A stretch of 6,160 nt of DNA from Desulfobacteraceae bacterium (lineage in GTDB: Bacteria; Desulfobacterota; Syntrophobacteria; BM002), in assembly GCA_002899795.1 (NCBI GenBank), contig PPDG01000537.1:1-6160 (forward strand), given 5' to 3'. The translations under genes were made by a program, and so were the position numbers. The notes under the pieces were generated by a model. That model worked only from the letters and a program-made list of their open reading frames with translations. It did no database searches and was not told where the DNA came from. Positions 1 to 4,419 of this stretch are shown one piece after another (the stretch's first letter is position 1; every line of letters starts with the position of its first letter).

Positions 1-271
1 CGTAACTGGCAAAGCGAAGGGTATCCGCTAATCGCATCAACTTTCGAGCAAGCCTTTCCAAACTCGCTAACGGCTTCAGTATAGCTCTATTGGTAAGCTC
101 AGCCGTTATTTCTCCAACCCGTTCTACCTGTTCTGTGAGGCGCGATGCCAATTGAGTGCGGATGACCTTATCCTGGGCCCGCAGTCCCTCACGTTCTTGA
201 TAGGAGGGCATACCGGGAAATATCCGCACTATACTTTTGAAAATATCCGCAACCTTTTCCTTGGTGAGCAT
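1..271 (-). CDS. Hypothetical protein, N-terminal 90 residues (truncated by window edge)
   Basis: This is an open frame from ATG at 271-269 to the left edge without a stop, so at least 90 residues are encoded. AAGGAG lies at 279-284, 7 nt before the ATG, and an in-frame TGA lies just upstream, so this is the first possible ATG start. The product begins MLTKEKVADIF, has a short hydrophobic/Pro part (IVRIFPGMPSYQ, residues 14-25), then a long charged helical stretch (EREGLRAQDK to the visible end) rich in Arg, Leu and Glu, ending LADTLRFASY. No signal peptide, membrane span or catalytic motif is visible. The pattern suggests a cytoplasmic coiled-coil or helical-bundle protein. I do not recognise the family and propose no function. 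Its upstream neighbour is the repeat-rich gap, so it probably has its own promoter, but no convincing one was found. Confidence 0.8.
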   Translation of the reverse strand, partial: MLTKEKVADIFKSIVRIFPGMPSYQEREGLRAQDKVIRTQLASRLTEQVERVGEITAELTNRAILKPLASLERLARKLMRLADTLRFASY

Positions 272-402
272 AACTTTTCTCCTTCTGCATCAGCCATGCT
301 TGAGTTGAAGCAATAGATTGCAATAATTAAGCCAGGCGGTTTGCGGCTACCACAGCATTCAGAGCGCCTATCACAATATTGAAATGAGGGATAAGAGATG
401 GG

Positions 403-440
403 CTAGTCTTACTAGACACTAGGCACTAAGCACCAGGCAC
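403..440. repeat. Left heptamer array of composite repeat
   Basis: Four heptamers run head to tail at 413-440: TAGACAC, TAGGCAC, TAAGCAC, CAGGCAC (consensus TARGCAC). They are preceded at 403-415 by a small palindrome, CTAGT-ctt-ACTAG. The same motif appears inverted at 627-654, on the far side of the palindromic element at 474-582. Both the period and the inversion are visible directly. The function is unknown. Confidence 0.7.
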
Positions 441-473
441 GGATGATATCTGAATATGGGAAAAACAAACAAA

Positions 474-582
474 CGTCATACCGGACGAGTCCGCCTGCGG
501 CGGGCGAGATCCGGTATCCAATTTGTTTATATTTATTCTGGATTCTCCGCCGCAGGCGGACTTCGCGTCTTCCGGAATGACG
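474..582. repeat. 109-bp palindromic intergenic element, MITE-like
   Basis: The ends are nearly perfect inverted repeats: CGTCATACCGGA (474-485) against TCCGGAATGACG (571-582), 11 of 12 matching. Inside them are perfect 15-bp inverted repeats, GTCCGCCTGCGGCGG (489-503) and its complement (547-561). Next come looser arms around GGTATCCA (513-520) and CTGGATTCT (538-546), then an AT-rich centre (521-537). This CGTCATTCCGG/GGAATCCAG style of hairpin recurs in intergenic regions of many environmental bacteria. That statement is from memory and was not searched. No coding capacity and no clear target-site duplication are visible. It could be a non-autonomous mobile element or a structured repeat acting as a transcript end. 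Confidence 0.8.
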
Positions 583-593
583 CAATCGGAGTC

Positions 594-654
594 GTGCTAG
601 CCAGCGCATAGTACGCATGATGCCATGTGCTGTGCGCTATGCACTCGGTGCTAA
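594..654. repeat. Right heptamer array of composite repeat
   Basis: The clearest units are GTGCTGT, GCGCTAT, GCACTCG and GTGCTAA at 627-654. Read on the other strand they have consensus NNAGCRC, matching the TARGCAC units at 413-440 in inverted orientation. A more degenerate 7-bp rhythm (GTGCTAG, CCAGCGC, ATAGTAC, GCATGAT) occupies 594-621 in a shifted phase. The array ends about 100 bp before the start of the small Cys/His protein gene, so it may lie at or near that gene's promoter. Confidence 0.55.
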
Positions 655-658
655 AGGC

Positions 659-721
659 TTGACATTTGTGCTTTAGTACTTATTGGATAGAAAAGATTGT
701 TGCTGTGGCAGATTTTATAAT
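659..721 (+). promoter_or_regulatory. Candidate sigma-70 promoter elements for the Cys/His protein
   Basis: Two candidates are visible. The first is TTGACA (659-664) with TATTGG (681-686) at 16-bp spacing: a perfect -35 and a weak -10. The second is a perfect TATAAT at 716-721 whose best upstream partner, GATTGT (695-700), is poor and only 15 bp away. The TATAAT would give a leader of about 27 nt before the ATG at 755. Sequence alone does not decide between them. Confidence 0.4.
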
Positions 722-754
722 AATTGATTTGTAACCTGCGAAAGGAGATTAGAT

Positions 755-976
755 ATGGCTTATTCTTGTAAGAACTGCGGGGCGGTTGCCGACGCACCTG
801 GACATCTGTGTAACCCCTGTGGAGATGCGGCCAAGTGCAACTTTTGCGGCACTCCTGAGACGGATCCGAAGCACATGTGCAAAGATAAACTGACAGCGAT
901 GAAGTATTCCTGCTCCGGTTGCGGCAGGGTAGCTATGGAGTCAGACCACCTTTGTGACCCTACTCCCATCGGATAA
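755..976 (+). CDS. Small Cys/His-rich protein, three tandem CCHC modules
   Basis: This 73-aa protein has a strong ribosome site (AAAGGAG, 741-747, 7 nt before ATG) and tandem TAA stops. It contains three copies of exactly C-x2-C-G-x7-H-x-C: C5/C8/H17/C19, C28/C31/H40/C42 and C53/C56/H65/C67. Modules 1 and 3 begin YSC and are followed by NP or DP; an extra Cys (C22) sits between modules 1 and 2. Each module has a full set of four zinc ligands, so up to three zinc ions (or another soft metal) are inferred. The spacing resembles zinc knuckles or mini zinc ribbons but is longer before the His than the retroviral knuckle (C-x2-C-x4-H-x4-C). There is no signal peptide or membrane span, so it is probably cytoplasmic. 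I recall similar unnamed proteins in Deltaproteobacteria but no known function. It is a single-gene unit bounded by its own promoter candidates and terminator. Confidence 0.88.
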   Translation: MAYSCKNCGAVADAPGHLCNPCGDAAKCNFCGTPETDPKHMCKDKLTAMKYSCSGCGRVAMESDHLCDPTPIG

Positions 977-990
977 TAATTTCTCAATTT

Positions 991-1041
991 AGCGGCAGGC
1001 TATTGAGGTGACAGTAGGTCCCTCCAGTCTGCCGCTTTTTT
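991..1041 (+). terminator. Rho-independent terminator after the Cys/His protein gene
   Basis: The stem is AGCGGCAG (991-998) with CTGCCGCT (1029-1036), 8 perfect pairs, followed by a run of six T ending at 1041. The 30-nt loop can form a small inner stem (GAGG 1005-1008, CCTC 1021-1024). It begins 14 nt after the first stop codon. Confidence 0.85.
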
Positions 1042-1045
1042 ATTC

Positions 1046-1143
1046 ACCGCAGAGAACGCAAAGGACGCAGAGAGAATGTAAACCCTGTATCTAGTAGACT
1101 TGTTGCCTATTTTATTCTCTGCGATCTCAGCGCACTCTGCGGT
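1046..1143. repeat. Inverted pair of nonamer arrays (ACCGCAGAG type)
   Basis: The left arm at 1046-1072 has three nonamers: ACCGCAGAG, AACGCAAAG, GACGCAGAG. The right arm at 1117-1143 has three in opposite orientation: CTCTGCGAT, CTCAGCGCA, CTCTGCGGT. An AGAAT/ATTCT pair extends the arms inward, leaving a loop of about 35 nt. The element lies between converging genes, 4 bp after a terminator, and its right edge meets the stop codon of the minus-strand gene. ACCGCAGAG-type arrays recur in many environmental genomes (from memory, not searched). Confidence 0.8.
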
Positions 1144-1547
1144 TAATCGTCCCTTTTGCCGCCGGGGATTACTTTAAGTTGGGCTCGGAGCTGACTGCTT
1201 CTAATTTCCTTCAGCCATTGCCGCCATTCCTTTTGGCCTTCCTCTAATGCCCGAGCGTAATCCTGTCGTTTCTTTTCCTGAACGTCGTCCTGATCCTTAA
1301 CAACCGCCCGGGCACGTTTCAACCGCTGATAGGCAAGGGAAGATGACCAGAATTTTTCATTCAAAGGCTGACCGTAAGTCTTCTCAAGTTCTTCTTTAAA
1401 CGCGTTAGCGTCGTGATCCAGCAAGAATCTTTCAAGGTCAAAAATCTCTTCATCTTTCAGGTAGTAGGGTGAATCTTCCCAATCGGCCACTGCTTGGCTG
1501 AGTTTTTCAAGCCACTCCTCAGTGTCGATTGGTGTGGATGTGGACAT
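1143..1547 (-). CDS. Hypothetical charged helical protein, 134 aa
   Basis: The start is taken at ATG 1547-1545 because GAGGG (1556-1560) sits 8 nt upstream. A TTG at 1565 would add six residues and would bury that ribosome site. The product is soluble, very rich in Glu, Asp, Lys and Arg, and almost entirely helical by composition. It carries aromatic clusters (WEDSPYYL, residues 23-30; WRQWLKEI, 98-105) and a basic tail (GGKRDD). No Cys motif, catalytic signature, signal peptide or membrane segment is seen, and I do not recognise a family. The stop codon TAA (1145-1143) coincides with the edge of the nonamer repeat. mscS lies 132 nt upstream on the same strand with no clear terminator between, so co-transcription is possible but unproven. 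Confidence 0.75.
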   Translation of the reverse strand: MSTSTPIDTEEWLEKLSQAVADWEDSPYYLKDEEIFDLERFLLDHDANAFKEELEKTYGQPLNEKFWSSSLAYQRLKRARAVVKDQDDVQEKKRQDYARALEEGQKEWRQWLKEIRSSQLRAQLKVIPGGKRDD

Positions 1548-1594
1548 GGTACTATCCCTCGGCAACTCAAAGCATTGGCCAGACCAAGTGGCTA

Positions 1595-1641
1595 TTGTCT
1601 CCGTGTAATCTACCCAATAAACCTTGAAACAGTGGAGACAA
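1595..1641. repeat. 8-bp inverted repeat between mscS and the hypothetical gene
   Basis: TTGTCTCC (1595-1602) and GGAGACAA (1634-1641) are perfect inverted copies separated by 31 nt. No T-run follows on either strand, so this is not a standard intrinsic terminator. It may be a leader hairpin of the hypothetical gene or chance. Confidence 0.3.
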
Positions 1642-1679
1642 AGACCCTGTAAACGTGAGATTGGGGTGGACTGTATCTC

Positions 1680-2510
1680 CTATTGCACCGCTTCTTCCTT
1701 GTACTCGTACAAATGCACATCCCTCTGTGGGTAGGGGATAGAGATACCCTCTTCGTCAAAACGTCTCTTGACGGTTTCTGTGACGTCAAAGTAAGCACCC
1801 CAGTAATCTTGCGTTTTAACCCATGGCCGCACCGCAAAGTTGACGCTGTTGTCTCCAAGCTCTAAAACTCCGATTGTAGGTGCGGGATCCTCAAGAATTC
1901 GATCGTCTTTGGCAAGAATATCTTCCAGGATCTCTCGGACTTTTTTGAGGTCATCACCGTAGCCGACGCCGATCACCATATCCACTCGCCTGGTATCCTT
2001 GGCCGAATAATTGGTGATGTTATCGCCCATCAGCTTGCCATTGGGAATGATGATCGTCTTGTTATCCGGGGTTTTGATTTGGGTAGTAAAAATATGGGCT
2101 TTTTCAACAACGCCCGCAACTCCCGCACCTTCAATGTAGTCACCTGCTTTAAAAGGGCGGAATATAATCATGAGAACACCCGCGGCGAAATTTGCCAGGG
2201 AGCCCTGCAAGGCCAAACCTACGGCAAGACCGGCGGCGCCGATGACGGCAATGAATGAGGTGGTTTGAATACCGAGTTGATTGAGAGCGGCTATGATGAC
2301 AAATGCGAGCAAGGCAATGTAGGTCAAATTGCCGACGAAAGAAACAAGAATGTCATCGACATTGCCTTTTGTCATCATTCTCTTGATCACATTCTTCAGC
2401 GCTCTTGCAATCCAGCGACCCACAATGAAGATTACTATGGCTGCTAAAATCTTAAGTCCATAAAAAGCTAAAAGTTCTTGCAGCCTAGGCAAAATGTTGC
2501 TGAAATCCAT
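1680..2510 (-). CDS. mscS: Small-conductance mechanosensitive channel MscS
   Basis: This 276-aa inner-membrane channel opens under membrane tension and lets solutes out after osmotic downshock, acting as a homoheptamer. Three membrane segments are visible: about 18-36, 57-80 and the pore helix at 84-118. The pore helix is nearly identical to that of E. coli MscS (AAGLAVGLALQGSL, residues 92-105) and includes the two gate leucines (L95, L99) and the Gln-Gly kink. The cytoplasmic vestibule follows, with the family motifs FRPFKAGDYI (117-126), IPNGK (155-159) and the ending GISIPYPQRDV (255-265). Length matches E. coli MscS (286 aa) apart from a shorter N terminus. ATG 2510 has GGAGGAG 4 nt upstream. 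mscL is the next gene upstream on the same strand but is separated by a terminator, so mscS should have its own promoter. Confidence in function is very high. Confidence 0.97.
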   Translation of the reverse strand: MDFSNILPRLQELLAFYGLKILAAIVIFIVGRWIARALKNVIKRMMTKGNVDDILVSFVGNLTYIALLAFVIIAALNQLGIQTTSFIAVIGAAGLAVGLALQGSLANFAAGVLMIIFRPFKAGDYIEGAGVAGVVEKAHIFTTQIKTPDNKTIIIPNGKLMGDNITNYSAKDTRRVDMVIGVGYGDDLKKVREILEDILAKDDRILEDPAPTIGVLELGDNSVNFAVRPWVKTQDYWGAYFDVTETVKRRFDEEGISIPYPQRDVHLYEYKEEAVQ

Positions 2511-2700
2511 ACGCTCCTCCTTGTCTCTGCATCGATTAACAAGTCAAGCTTTGACGAAAACCGATGGTTAGCCCTGAGATTTTCTAAGTGGACCTAACTC
2601 AGGCTCTGAAATGCAACCGTTCATTTGCTATATGTTGTTTGTGGTACCGTGGGTTGTGCAAAGCGTTAAAGACAAAAGCATAAGTTAATGTAAGATATGA

Positions 2701-2785
2701 TTGATAGGGCGAATGTCAATAGGAAGAGCCACCATTGTGATTTAATGTGGTGGGTTCAATAGGTGCGTAAGTGTGATTAATGATG
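2701..2785. repeat. Short direct repeats between mscL and mscS
   Basis: TCAATAGG occurs at 2716-2723 and exactly 40 bp later at 2756-2763, with a variant TTGATAGG at 2701-2708. Each TCAATAGG is followed by a second shared word: TGTGATTTAATG (2736-2747) and TGTGATTAATG (2772-2782). The pairing of two words in the same order suggests two diverged copies of a unit of about 40 bp. A CCACCA/TGGTGG hairpin (2729-2753) lies in the first copy. Protein-binding repeats or a decayed duplication are both possible. Confidence 0.4.
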
Positions 2786-2789
2786 AGAA

Positions 2790-2830
2790 ATGTAACTGCA
2801 CCTCGATCACCATCGAGGTGACTGTTACAT
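2790..2830. repeat. Strong 41-bp interrupted palindrome
   Basis: The inner stem is CACCTCGAT (2799-2807) with ATCGAGGTG (2812-2820), 9 perfect pairs around a 4-nt loop. The outer stem is ATGTAAC (2790-2796) with GTTACAT (2824-2830), 7 perfect pairs, joined by a small asymmetric internal loop (2 and 3 nt). There is no T-run on either side, so it is not a standard terminator. It lies 280 nt upstream of mscS and 53 nt beyond the mscL terminator. It could be an operator, a structured RNA element or a decayed repeat. Confidence 0.6.
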
Positions 2831-2883
2831 CCCTTAATTCGCAGTTTGCTGAATTTTACTGTGGCACAAGATATTGAGAGTAC

Positions 2884-2907
2884 AAAAAAGCGGAGCCGAA
2901 GCTCCGC
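2884..2907 (-). terminator. Rho-independent terminator of mscL
   Basis: On the minus strand the stem GCGGAGC / GCTCCGC (7 perfect pairs, 2890-2907) closes a TTCG tetraloop and runs directly into six T (2889-2884). It lies 66 nt after the mscL stop codon and is a textbook intrinsic terminator. Confidence 0.92.
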
Positions 2908-2973
2908 CAGGGGGCTTTGAAAAATCATTACCTCAACTTGACTTTTGTAAGATTAAAAGTTGTCACTCATTCG

Positions 2974-3435
2974 CTATGCCGGTTCTGCTGATAACTCCGA
3001 TGTGCAGTGTCCACAACGTGTGGCTTGGATGGGTATTGTCGATAGACAGTGAGGACAGTCTTTCGTTGTCGGTTCCTCTGGCGGGGCCTCTTCTTCGCGC
3101 TGCAGTTTGTTGAGTGCACGAATTAGAAGAAACACAGCAAAGGCGACAATGAGAAAGCTTATAACCGTATTTGCGAACATACCGTAGTTGATTGTGACCG
3201 CACCGGCCTTCTGCGCTTCTGCAATAGTTGCAAAAGGTCCAGCAGTCGCCCCTTGTTTCAGAACGATAAAGAGGTTACTAAAATCAACATTGCCTAACAG
3301 TAAGCCAATTGGCGGCATGATGATATCGGCCACGAGTGATTTGACAATTGTACCAAAGGCCGCACCAATGATGATACCTACAGCCATGTCAACTACGTTA
3401 CCTCGCATGGCAAACTCTTTGAATTCTTTTAACAT
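2974..3435 (-). CDS. mscL: Large-conductance mechanosensitive channel MscL with C-terminal zinc ribbon
   Basis: This 153-aa inner-membrane protein is the last-resort pressure valve, a homopentamer that opens a very wide pore near lytic tension. The N-terminal amphipathic helix (MLKEFKEFAMRGNVVDMAVG) and first membrane helix (about 15-45, with GIIIGAAFGTIVKSLV) are typical. A periplasmic loop follows (46-83, with FIVLKQG), then the second helix (about 86-107). The usual charged C-terminal helix is replaced by a short acidic, Pro-rich linker (QREEEAPPEEPTT, 112-124) and a zinc ribbon, C127-x2-C130-x10-C141-x2-C144. Standard MscL is about 136 aa, so the ribbon accounts for the extra length. Similar tails exist in other MscL homologues (from memory), but their role is unknown to me. 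AAGGAG (3442-3447) lies 6 nt before the ATG. The gene stands alone between its own promoter candidate and terminator. Confidence 0.96.
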   Translation of the reverse strand: MLKEFKEFAMRGNVVDMAVGIIIGAAFGTIVKSLVADIIMPPIGLLLGNVDFSNLFIVLKQGATAGPFATIAEAQKAGAVTINYGMFANTVISFLIVAFAVFLLIRALNKLQREEEAPPEEPTTKDCPHCLSTIPIQATRCGHCTSELSAEPA

Positions 3436-3544
3436 CTTTTACTCCTTTCTTTACAGATTTCTGAGATTGTCATCTAAACCTCATTCAGCGAATACCAAAC
3501 ATTCAAGCATAAACTCCACTGGTAAAAATTAGAGCTTGTAAATA

Positions 3545-3572
3545 ATAATAAGGCAGAACAGACCAGAAGCAA
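3545..3572 (-). promoter_or_regulatory. Candidate mscL promoter
   Basis: Read on the minus strand, TTGCTT (3572-3567) is followed after 16 bp by TATTAT (3550-3545), a fair sigma-70 pair. It would give a leader of about 100 nt before the mscL ATG. Nothing better is visible upstream of mscL. Confidence 0.45.
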
Positions 3573-3576
3573 TAGG

Positions 3577-3617
3577 AAAAACCACCCAAAATGGCCATTT
3601 TGTAGGCTCAAAGGTGG
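3577..3617 (-). terminator. Possible terminator of the thioesterase gene, containing a 16-bp perfect palindrome
   Basis: On the minus strand CCACC (3617-3613) can pair with GGTGG (3586-3582), which is followed by five T (3581-3577). The enclosed loop holds a perfect palindrome, CAAAATGGCCATTTTG (3587-3602), able to form its own 5-bp hairpin. This could end the transcript from the thioesterase gene, about 100 nt after its stop. The palindrome could instead be an operator for mscL, since it lies 15 bp upstream of the candidate -35. Confidence 0.4.
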
Positions 3618-3718
3618 CCGAAGATGATCTTCACCGTCTCACGACGCCAAATCATGAAATATCCGGGTTAACCAGGAGCAATTCATTTGTGCAGAAATTG
3701 GGTTGGGAAAAATTAAGA

Positions 3719-4168
3719 TTATTTCTCGTCAGTTCCCTCGAAAAGTGCAACCGCTTGGCGAAAGTCGTCGTGGACTGGCGTTGGTCTGGAGGTAGACTGA
3801 TCCACTGCCACCGCAACAATATGGCCATTGGCAATGAACCGTTGGGACGCAGACTCGAAGATGGAGAATTCAAAAGTGAAACTAGAATTACCGATTTTCC
3901 CGACCCGAGCGTGAACATGGAGGATCTCATCGAAAAACGCCCGGTCGCGGTACTGGCAGAGCGATTCCACGTAGAAAAAATCGACCCCGGCTTCGAGAAA
4001 TTTATTGTAACTGTAGTCAATCGCCTTCAGGTATTCAGTCAGGGCTACATCGAAATAAGTCAGATAGTGGCCGAAAAAGACATGCCCCTGCTGGTCTGTT
4101 TCTATATAGCGAACCTGGATGGGATGGAAAAAGCGATACTGGTATTGAGAGGTGTCTTCTTTAGTCAT
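3719..4168 (-). CDS. Hotdog-fold acyl-CoA thioesterase, YbgC/4HBT family
   Basis: This 149-aa protein is predicted to hydrolyse an acyl-CoA (or aryl-CoA) thioester in the cytoplasm. The N-terminal segment QVRYIETDQQGHVFFGHYLTYF (residues 18-39) matches the family pattern Y-x-D/E-T-D-x-x-G-x-V-x-x-x-x-Y. D25 sits at the catalytic Asp position, and an alternating beta pattern follows (DEILHVHARVGKIGNSSFTFEF, 80-101). Length fits the family (130-150 aa). The frame is open back to 4249, but that extension (with AACC and TTHCG) translates repeat DNA and lacks the fold, so ATG 4168 is chosen. There is no good Shine-Dalgarno before it (CCCCACC precedes the ATG), so the start is the least sure part. 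The substrate cannot be read from sequence. The gene is alone between two repeat-bearing gaps, not in a tol-pal or aromatic cluster. Confidence 0.88.
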   Translation of the reverse strand: MTKEDTSQYQYRFFHPIQVRYIETDQQGHVFFGHYLTYFDVALTEYLKAIDYSYNKFLEAGVDFFYVESLCQYRDRAFFDEILHVHARVGKIGNSSFTFEFSIFESASQRFIANGHIVAVAVDQSTSRPTPVHDDFRQAVALFEGTDEK

Positions 4169-4227
4169 GGTGGGGAATGTACCACAGTGAGTAGTTAAGA
4201 CAAAGCCATAAACTGCAGTAACCACTT

Positions 4228-4286
4228 GGCAGCAGGCAGCGGGTAGCAAACAGTACAGTTATCCGTTATTTGTTATAAGTTATTAG
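4228..4286. repeat. Left heptamer arrays (GGCAGCA type, then TTATNNG type)
   Basis: Two different 7-bp arrays adjoin. At 4228-4255 the units are GGCAGCA, GGCAGCG, GGTAGCA, AACAGTA. After a 3-nt joint, 4259-4286 has TTATCCG, TTATTTG, TTATAAG, TTATTAG. The second array recurs inverted at 4349-4376. Both lie in the leader of the thioesterase gene (its ATG is at 4168). Confidence 0.75.
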
Positions 4287-4348
4287 GCAGAATCATATGT
4301 GGCATCGCCATGTGGTGGCAAGAGCAATATTGCTGACAAGAACGCCGT

Positions 4349-4404
4349 ATAACGATTAACGAATAACGATTAACTCCCTCGTCTCGCCCGACCTCCCGTC
4401 TCGC
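4349..4404. repeat. Right heptamer arrays (ATAACGA/TTAACGA type, then GAGACGG-like)
   Basis: At 4349-4376 the units are ATAACGA, TTAACGA, ATAACGA, TTAACTC. Read on the other strand their phase is TTAATCG, TTATTCG, TTAATCG, TTATACG, matching the TTATNNG array at 4259-4286 at about 20 of 28 positions. A degenerate C-rich stretch follows at 4377-4404, with CGTCTCGC twice, 17 bp apart; on the minus strand it looks like decayed GAGACGG heptamers. The 62-bp spacer between arms holds a 12-bp perfect palindrome, AGCAATATTGCT (4323-4334). Confidence 0.7.
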
Positions 4405-4419
4405 TGTGAATTTGCTCTG

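Larger units (their letters stand above)
272..754. other. Repeat-rich intergenic gap
   Basis: This 483-nt stretch has no credible gene. It separates two divergent genes (the minus-strand gene ending at 271 and the plus-strand gene starting at 755). Its centre, about 403-654, is a composite of a 7-bp-periodic array, a 109-bp palindromic element and a second 7-bp-periodic array, listed separately. The 272-400 part holds nothing I can name. The short frame at 412-618 on the minus strand is a translation of the repeat and has no family features. The 655-754 part carries promoter-like sequence for the gene at 755. Confidence 0.7.
2511..2973. other. Intergenic region between mscL and mscS
   Basis: This 463-nt stretch has no gene. 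It holds the mscL terminator (2884-2907), a 41-bp palindrome (2790-2830), short direct repeats (2701-2785), an imperfect AGCC(C)TGAG/CTCAGGCT hairpin (2570-2605) and a small palindrome GTCAA-gct-TTGAC (2543-2555). The last two lie within 100 nt of the mscS start and could be in its leader or promoter. I found no convincing -35/-10 pair for mscS. The short frames here have no family character. Confidence 0.6.

Noticed and set aside
412..618. 68-codon minus-strand frame in the repeat region
   Set aside because: It covers the palindromic element and heptamer arrays; the Arg-rich product reflects the GC-rich inverted arms, not a protein.
403..654. CRISPR array or attC/integron site in the repeat regions
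   Set aside because: The tandem units are only 7-9 bp with no unique spacers of 30-40 bp, and no cas gene is present. The palindromes lack the conserved attC core and no integrase is nearby.
640..654. CIRCE-like heat-shock operator (GCACTC ... TGCTAA)
   Set aside because: The half-sites are adjacent rather than 9 bp apart and incomplete; they are explained by the heptamer array, and the nearby gene is not a chaperone.
2740..2775. tRNA-like T-loop (GGTTCAAT)
   Set aside because: No acceptor, D or anticodon stem can be formed around it.
3188..3532. Plus-strand open frame opposite mscL
   Set aside because: It mirrors the strongly conserved MscL frame. The residue pattern is what antisense reading of a membrane helix gives.
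3614..4198. Long plus-strand open frame (194 codons) opposite the thioesterase
   Set aside because: It is longer than the thioesterase frame, but it lies entirely antisense to a protein with clear hotdog motifs and a catalytic Asp. Its own translation has no family features and it has no ribosome site, so it is an antisense shadow.
4169..4249. N-terminal extension of the thioesterase to 4249
   Set aside because: The added 27 residues translate repeat-flanking DNA, add Cys-rich sequence before the hotdog fold, and make the protein longer than its family.
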